The position numbers were made by a program, and so were the translations under genes. From Chionoecetes opilio (lineage: Eukaryota > Arthropoda > Malacostraca > Decapoda > Majidae): a stretch of DNA of 64,000 nt. The stretch is taken from assembly GCA_016584305.1 (NCBI GenBank), contig JACEEZ010023663.1, forward strand, positions 132,427 to 196,426. Reading direction: 5' to 3'. The notes beneath the pieces are model-generated. The model saw only the letters and a list, made by a program, of their open reading frames with translations. It did not search any database and was not told where the DNA came from. Positions 14,701-23,700 of this stretch are shown here, piece after piece (within the stretch, counting starts at the first letter, position 1; the number at the start of each line of letters is the position of its first letter).

Positions 14701-17700
14701 CCATAAAAAAAAAAACGAATGGATGACATAGCTGTATGAATGAACAACCGTATGTTGCGTATGGTTGCGTAAACAACCATAGCTGTACGTACAACCGAAT
14801 GGTTGTACGAATGGATGACACAGCAGGTCCACAGCATGAAAGCCGTGGTTGTACGAATGGATGACATAGCAGGTCCACAGCATGAAAGCCGTGGTTGTAC
14901 AAATGGATGACATGTCAGAAACACTCGCCCAGCACGACAGATTCACACCAACAAGAATCGCCAACACTATGCGGTACACAAGCAGATAAATGCTGTCCAG
15001 TGAGAGCAACAAACTTTGAAACGACTCATGGGAAACAAGATGAGTGAATCAGCATTGTCTGTAACACATGTGGGTTTGTAATATGTTGATGGTACATTTT
15101 TTTTTTTTTTTTTTTTCTTCAATTTTTATTATGACAGGTATTCAATGGAAATAAAAAATAAAATTCTACATCACAAAGGACTGGCCAAGGGAATAAAGAA
15201 GTAACAAAAAGCCCGCTAGCTGCCAGTCCCTATAAAGAAGACAGTAGAGATTGTAGGAAAGAGGGGTGGAACAATTTAGTTCAGGAGGTGTCTTGATACT
15301 CCTTGAAAAACTTTAAGTCGTAGGAAGATCATTTATTAATAATAGGAAGAGTGGGTGATAGGACAGCCCTGAGGAACACTGCCATTGATAGACTGAGGAG
15401 AAGAACAATGACAAAATATCACATGGTTAAGAATGTGAAAGGTGTTACGTTTTAAGAGTACAGTAAAACCTCTCATATTCGGACTAATTGGGCCGAGGAG
15501 TGGTCCGAGTAATGCAAGGATCCGAATAATGGGGGGATATGTAAAAAAAAAAAAAATAATAATAACAATAATAATAATAATAAATCTATGTGAATATATA
15601 GGAAATTTCGACCCCTAAAATTTTTTTTTTTTAAATTCTAGGTGAATATATAGGAAATTTCGACCCCTAAAAAAAAAAAAAAAAAATTTAGGTATATATA
15701 TGAAATTTCGACCCCTAAAAAAAAAAAAAAAAAAAAAAAATATTTTAGGTGAATATATATGCAATTTCGACCCCTAAAAAAAAAATAGAGAGAAAGAAAA
15801 AAAAGGAGGAAGAGGTCCGAATAATGTCAAAGTCCGAATAATGAGGGTCCGAATACGAGAGGTTTTACTGTATTGCGAGATATTTGAAAGTACGTAATAT
15901 GAAACGAAATCTTTGGTTTTGCTATGCTTACTTTACCACCCCAAATTATCTATTGATAAGATAATGACAGCGATAATGTACACAGAGAAGCGGCAGGGCT
16001 GATAGGGTGGAATATATCACAGATGACACCAGGAAAGATCTAGTCATTGGGAAGTAAGTGACATGCCGTTAATGAGTCTTGTCACGATAGAACTAACTCC
16101 TGTCTTTGTTTGCCGCGCCGACACAGGCACTCAAGAAGGTTCACACCCAGATCCAGCTCACCAGCTCAAGAAACTGAACAGGACCATGCCGGGCTGCAGC
16201 AGTTGTACGCTGAGTGCAGGAAGATAATGGCCACGGGCAAGCCAGTCACCGTCACCACCACACAACAGCCACCACAGATTGTAAGTGCCCACCTCACTTA
16301 CTACGCTGCTACTGGGAATAGTAGTCTTTGATGGAGAAAGTTATGATAGTATGTCATTGTTATTTGTGATGCTTACAATATTCTTAACCCCTTCACGCCC
16401 AGATCTTTCCTTTGCTATGAAAAAAATTGTCTGTTGTCAAGCCATAAAATTAAGAAAAGTCACGTAATATACCAAAGTAGTTAGTGGACAAGGATACTAA
16501 ACAGGTCATAGCTATTAAAATATTGCTTAGAGTCACTAAAATCGTCTTAATGGTAGTCAAATTACAATGGAAATTACGTTCTGGGTCTCAAGGGGTTAAC
16601 AATGATATTCCTCCTCAGTATGTAATCGTTTTTGTGATACTTACAATACTGTTAACCCTGATGTTCCCCGCAGCCCCCGACACCCACTCCTGTGCGGTAC
16701 TCCCACCCTGTTGGACACAAGATCATCACACTCACACAATTCAAGCAACAATTAAAACATTTACCTCAGGTAAGGAAGCAAGTTTTACAAAATATCTGTC
16801 AAGAATTTTAAGGAAAGCTTTAGTGAGTGAATTATGTAAGGTACATTATGAAAAACATGAGTAAACGTTTGAGTTGTGAAGAGTATGGGCAGTAAACCTT
16901 CGGATAATTTATAGTTTCACCCAACCAACGATTTTCTGATGCGCCCTATGTTTTTCTGGTGTGTTTTTATGTGTTTTGAATGAATCTGCTATTTTTTTTG
17001 TTTTTGTGTGTTTTAGTTAGGTAAAGGTTAGGTTAGGTTAGGTTTAGGTTAATTTTTTTTTTTTGTCATTTTGCAAAAAAAAAAAAAAAAAAAAAATTGC
17101 GACAGAAACGGTTAGCAGATTCATTCAAAACACATAAAAACACACCAGAAAAACATAAGGCGCATCAGAAAATCGTTGGTTGGGTGAAACTGTAAATAGA
17201 CCAAACCTTCAAACCAGGATGTTGTAAAGGATGTCAACAAGGCTGGGCCAATGACATGACACCCCAGACAGCAGGTGACCAGGGAGAGCATAGCAGCCTG
17301 TAAGAATGGCAGGATAGTGTTGTGGGAGAGCATAGCAGCCTGTAAGAATGGCAGGATAGTGTTGTGGGAGAGCATAGCAGCCTGTAAGAATGCCAGGATA
17401 GTGTTGTGGGAGAGCATAGCAGCCTGTAAGAATGCCAGGATAGTGTTGTGGGAGAGCATAGCAGCCTGTAAGAATGGCAGGATAGTGTTGGGGGAGAGCA
17501 TAGCAGCCTGTAAGAATGGCAGGATAGTGTTGTGGGTTATAACCATGTAGGAAACTCAACACTTGGGTTGCCTGTCGGGAAAAGCATCCGGGGCGTAAAA
17601 CTCATGCCACAAATTTAAATGATGAACGCCGACAACAGAATTGGAAGCGTATCATCGACCGCCTAACCTCATAAGACATTACGGGAAAATCTGACTTTAA

Positions 17701-20700
17701 CCCCGTCACGCCCAGATCTTTCCTTTGCTATGTAAAATCGTCTGTTGTTACCCATAAAATGACGAAAAGTAACTTAATATACCAAATGAACTAGTGGACA
17801 AGGATACTAAACTGGTCATATCTATAAAACATTGCTTATACATGTATTCATTAAAATCGTCTAATGGTACCCAAATTACAATGGAAATTACGTTCTGGGC
17901 CTCAAGGGGTTAATATGATGTAACTTATGCCTTATGTTTTGCAGGATCAACAGAGGCAACTCATAGATCACAGCAAGCAGGTGTTACAGAGGTGCAAAGA
18001 TCCGGGGGGCACGGCATCCATCTCCGTCACGTCGGCCTCCACCCTGCAGACCTCTTCCCTCCTCTCGCCCAGCACTCAGGTAACCATCACGACTTCTGGT
18101 TTCTTGGTGGTGAAGTTGTTCGTGATTTTCCAGATGTGGCAAGCTGATGTAGATGTTGGTATGGAAGTTGACCAGGTGCTTGAAAAAGAACACTTGCACA
18201 TTTCTCCAGCCAAGATCTAGGTATATTTTTAGGTCACTTGGAGTAAGGGAATCATATCAGTCATTTAGCATCCACAAGTATCTTCCATTAATTGAGGGAA
18301 ATCATTGAATTTCTAAACCAGAATTATTATTGATCCATCCACAATAGTTCATAAATAGGGTTGTGAATGATTGGAATGGACTAAGTCGTCAGGTGGTCAA
18401 TGCGGAGTCTATTGGGGTCTTTAAAAGGAGTCTGGATAAATTCATGGATGGGGAAGAGAGGTGGATATAGGTAGAGTTAGGTAACAGGAACTACCTCGTG
18501 TAGGTCTCATGGCCTCTTGTAGCTTCCTTATGTTCTTATGTTGTTATTATATAGCAGTACAGTAATATTATTCATGGGACTGTTTGGTTATTGGACATCC
18601 AAGGGTTGGCTCTCGACCATGGTGGCGCAGGCACGATATTTATTTTTACAATTTGTTTTTGTTATTACAAGCAGGTTTGTATGCAGCTCTGAAGACATGT
18701 AACTTTAATGACTACAAGCAGGCTAATGCTTGCACGTACTTCATAAAGTTACCGTTTTTGTGTAAAGTTTACCAATTTTGTAGAATTGGATATTTTTGTA
18801 AAATGATCAGTTTTCATATCATTATTTTGTATGTTTAGGATGTGGAAGTTGCACATTTATTGAAGTGTTTGTGAACAAGCTGGGCTGTGTGACGTGCCAC
18901 TCCAACGTGTGTGGGAAAAGCCCTTATGCATGGAAAAAAAGTACTTTATTCCTGTGATAAGATCTTGATGACCTCCGTTATTACATTGCAGGTCACAGGC
19001 AGCAATGGATCCACCAAGATCACCATCAGCCAGGGGCCCAGCATGCCAACCATTGCCACGTCTGTCTCCTCCCCCATCGTGCCCACCACCTCCACCACGG
19101 TCTCCAGCTGCATCACCCCCAGCAGCACACTCAGCTACTCCAAAATAACCTCTCCCCACTGCTCACCCGTCTCCTCGACCACATCACCCGTGAGTCACCT
19201 GAGCTCCCTGGGACCGTCCCCCAAGAGCCTGGTCCAGCCAGGCATGGTGCTGCCACCCCAGTTTTCTCCCCACCCCAGCTGTGCTCCGGGCATGCAAGAA
19301 CATTCTCCAAGCCAACCCAAGACTCCTACAGCTTACAGCATCACCAAAGAACAGCTGTAAGTATTCTACATCGCTAGTAAAAATTTCAGCAATAGTGTAG
19401 TGCATTTCCAGGTTACATTGTCTTCAATGGCGATTTCTGGAATTGCTATAAATTCTTGCTTGGGTTAATATAATTTCTGCAGTCCAAAGTACTTCTGTGT
19501 TTTCTCAGCCTTTGTTTTGAAATTAGTCATAGCTGGCTTGTTTTTGCCTCATTTTATAGTAAGCTGAGGAGAGATGCTTTCATCCTATATTTGAGGATGT
19601 GAAGAACCAACAAGCAACAATGATGACCTATAGGCTAGACCCACAAGAAATGGCATTTTATCAGGGCTTTAATAGTTTAAGAAACAATCACAAATGAAAA
19701 CGGGCTATTGACTACAAAATCAATATATTTACTATGGTTATGTGATCAGCCTGTCATTGCCACTGTAAAGGAGGCAGGACATTAATGCCATAAGACAGTG
19801 ACCAGGAGAGTTTCTGCATTTAGTTCATGTACTAAAGCTCTGTTTTTATGTACATGTACTAAAGCTCATGTTTTTATGTACATGTACTAAAGCTCATGTT
19901 TTTATGTACATGTACTAAAGCTCATGTTTTTATGTACATGTACTAAAGCTCATGTTTTTATGTACATGTACTAAAGCTCATGTTTTTATGTACATGTACT
20001 AAAGCTCATGTTTTTATGTACATGTACTAAAGCTCATGTTTTTATGTACATGTACTAAAGCTCATGTTTTTATGTACATGTACTAAAGCTCATGTTTTTA
20101 TGTACATGTACTAAAGCTCATGTTTTTATGTACATGTACTAAAGCTCATGTTTTTATGTACATGTACTAAAGCTCATGTTTTTATGTACATGTACTAAAG
20201 CTCATGTTTTTATGTACATGTACTAAAGCTCATATGCTATATTGGCACATTTCCCTCTTTTTTTTGGGGTGGGCATTACAATCAATCAATCAATCATGTT
20301 TTTTGTTAAATAATTTCTGCACTTCCTTCTAGTTTTGAACATCAACTCAAGACTGACCAAAATGGAGCTCTCAATCCTGACTTTCGTGCTCCATTCAAGA
20401 ATAAGATTGATGCCTGCAAGCGCCTCATTCGCTACCATGTGTTCAACGAAAATGCCGCCACCCAATGGGAGGTGGCCGAAGCCAATACCCAGTTGGAGCT
20501 GCAAGCGGAAACCCTTCTAAAAAAGTTTAATAATATGAAGTACAAGTATCAATCCCTTCTAGTTAAGGACAGCATGGTAAGCTAATGCCTAGAATGTGCA
20601 TTCTTTTACTTTTATGCTACTTTTTATGCACAGGAACTACCACGTGTATAGTCTATTTTTTTTATTATGGTCAAAATGCAGTCAGGAAGCCACGCCCCCT

Positions 20701-23700
20701 GCCTCCCCTTCTATTCTACGGGGCAGCTGATTGGTGCATTCCTCGTATCATCACCAATCACAATATCTTCACTACTTAACAGCGGCGTGATCACTGGACA
20801 GAGCAATCTTCACTACAAAGGAATTTTTGATTTTGTCACCCTTAGTAGTGAAGATTGCTCTGTCCAGTGGTCACGCGCTGTTAAGTAGTGAAGATTTTAT
20901 GATTGGTAGTGATGATACGAGGAATGCACCAATCAGCTGCCCCGTAGAATAGAAGGGGAGGCAGGGGGCGTGGCTTCCTGACTGCATTTTGACCATAATA
21001 AATAAAATAGACTATAGGTCGCGCAGCCTCTTGTAGCTTCCTTATGTGCTTATGTTCTTATGTACTCAGTTATTGATTGTTGTCCTCAAAAAAAGTTCAT
21101 TACATTGTTGATTTAAATACTATATTAATTTATGGATTAATAATGTAGAAAATTAAGAATATAAGTTGAGGATCTATTGTCGCAGGCGAACGACACACAC
21201 ACAGCGACACTCGGCACGTCTGTCCCACGCGATATAATATCCTTCTCTGGCCTTAACCCCTTGAGGCCCAGAACGTAATTTCCATTGTGATTTGGGTACC
21301 ATTAGACAATTTTTAGCTCATATAATCAATATTTTATAGATATGACCTGTTTAGTATCCTTGTCCACTAGTTAATTTGGTATATTTAGTCACTTTTCGTA
21401 ATTTTTTGGCTAACAGACGGTTTTATATTGCAAGGGAAGATCTGGGTGTGAAGGGGTTAAGTTACGTTACGAGTTGCACTAACACTGTTATGTTTTTCAG
21501 CGCCGCCATGCATCCTCGGAGACTGTGATGCTGTATCGGTTATTTTTGCAAGAAGACAAGAACAATTTTGAGAAAGAGAAGGTTGATGTGCAGAGTGGGA
21601 AAAGTGAGTAACCTTTGTGATATATTTTAGTTGTTGATTGGAAATTGATTGATTGATTTAATGCCAAAAAGGTGAATGTGCCAGCCATCAGAGGTCATAT
21701 GGCACTATGGCAAAGCATATAAAGGGTCAGGGTTAAAGAATAATAGTGAAACGATGAGGGAAGGGGAAAGAACGGAATGTTACAGCAGGATGGTTAGATC
21801 AGATGTAGGATGTGGATTTGTTGGAGGAAGGAGGTTACATTTTCCAGGGTCAAGGAGGGGGATTCCGGGAGAATGTCCGCAAGACGGAGGTCGAGAAAGG
21901 GAGGACAAGTGAGGGAAGGAACTGGAACGGGCAGGAGTAAGATGGGGCTGTTGATTGGAAAGGTTGCCTTGGAAATGGAGACCGGGCATGTTTCCTGTAG
22001 CGTGATGGGCCCTGTTTTTGTATGCGCGGGAATAAATTATGCCCACTCTCCTCTGAGCCCACTCCCCCCCTCTGAGCCCACAGCCCACTCCTCCCCTCTG
22101 AGCCCACTCCCCTCCCACAGCCCACTCCCCTCCCCTCCCCTCCTGTAATATGCCTATAAATATGTCAATAGAAAATCTTCATCAAAATGCATACTGACCC
22201 AATCCACTGTCAACTTATATCTATTTGGCATAGCCCCTCTTAACCTCTTGAGACCCATAACGTAATTTCCATTGTAATTTGGGTACCATTAGACAATTTT
22301 GAGGACTATAAGCAATATTTAATAGATATATGACCTGTTTAGTATCCTTGTCGAGTAACTTTTTTTATTTTTTTTTATTTAAATTTTTTTTTTTTACTAT
22401 TATTAAATTATTATTATTATTATTATTATTATATATTAAGTTACTTTTTGTTATTTTATGGCTCAAAAACATACCATTTTTTATAGCCAAGGAAAGATCT
22501 GGGCGTGAAGGGGTGGGTTAATAAAGGACATTTGTGATTTCAGCCATGGAGGTTCCGTCAAGTAGCGTTCACCACACCACCAGTGAGAGTATGAACCCGG
22601 AAGGCCTTTATCCCTGGGAACTGGAGTGGGAGAGTCAAAAACTGTACAAATTTGAGCCGTGGAAGAAAATTCCTAAACAAGAGGAGTTTGAAGATGAGCT
22701 GTCAACTGATAGTCCTCTGAGCGACGTCATCAAGAGCGAAGTGATAGAGAAAACCGAGACAACAGACACGGAGGAAGTGATAGTAGAAGAGGAGGAAGAA
22801 GAGAACACCGAGGACAACAAAGAGAAGGAAGTGAGTGTTGTAGATGATGTTGACGATGATGAAGAACAGGAAAAAGTTGAAGATAAAATTAAAGTAGGAA
22901 GCGAAACCATGAACTTCATGACGGAAAAAGATCTGAATGACTTTGATGATAGTCAGGAAGGAGAGACTTGCCTTCACATTCACACTGGGGATGAAGAGGA
23001 GAAAGAGGATGAAGAAAATACCAAGGAAGATGAAGAGGAAGAGGAAGACGAGGAAGTTGAAAAACGGGAGAGTCGAGAAAGTCATCTAGTCACAAAATTT
23101 GACAGCAACAACATTTCCCGTGCGAGTGAGCCGTACGCAGCAGATGAGCAGCATTCCGTTGCTCGTGTTCCAAAAATGAGCTGCAGCAACCTTAGTGACT
23201 CTGATAGTGTGGAGGAAAAAGATCGGAGGGAGGATGAGAAAGTGGAGGATTCGGAGCAGGAGGAGGAGGAGTTGGTGATTTGTGATGGGGAGGTTGCTTC
23301 GAGTAGCCTCAACAACAGTCCGGTGAATAGTGATGCCGCCACGCCAGCGAGCCCCAGTCGTGCGTCCGTGCTTAACTGTGGTGAGAATGTGGTGCCCGCA
23401 AATTATTCTGAACATCTGTGTGATAATCTGAGGCTGACAAGTGATGCTTCTAAGCCTCTAAAGTATGCAACTTTAGACATTCCTAGCAACAATTTGTGCA
23501 AACCCGTTCATCAATCTCTGCCTGTGAAAACTTTGGGTGATAAAATAGATAAAGATAAGAGAAGGGAGAGAGTGGATAGAGTGGATAGGGTGGATAGGGA
23601 CAAGAAAAAATCAGATAGGACTAAAGTGAAAGAGAGAGGAAAAGATCGAGAGAAGGAGGATAGGCCGCCTAAAAAACTCAAAATTAAGTTCAAGAGCGAG

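Noticed and set aside
14021..14902. Long minus-strand open frames over the 46-bp array
   Set aside because: They follow the tandem repeat, overlap in several frames and match no protein; they also run through a transposon.
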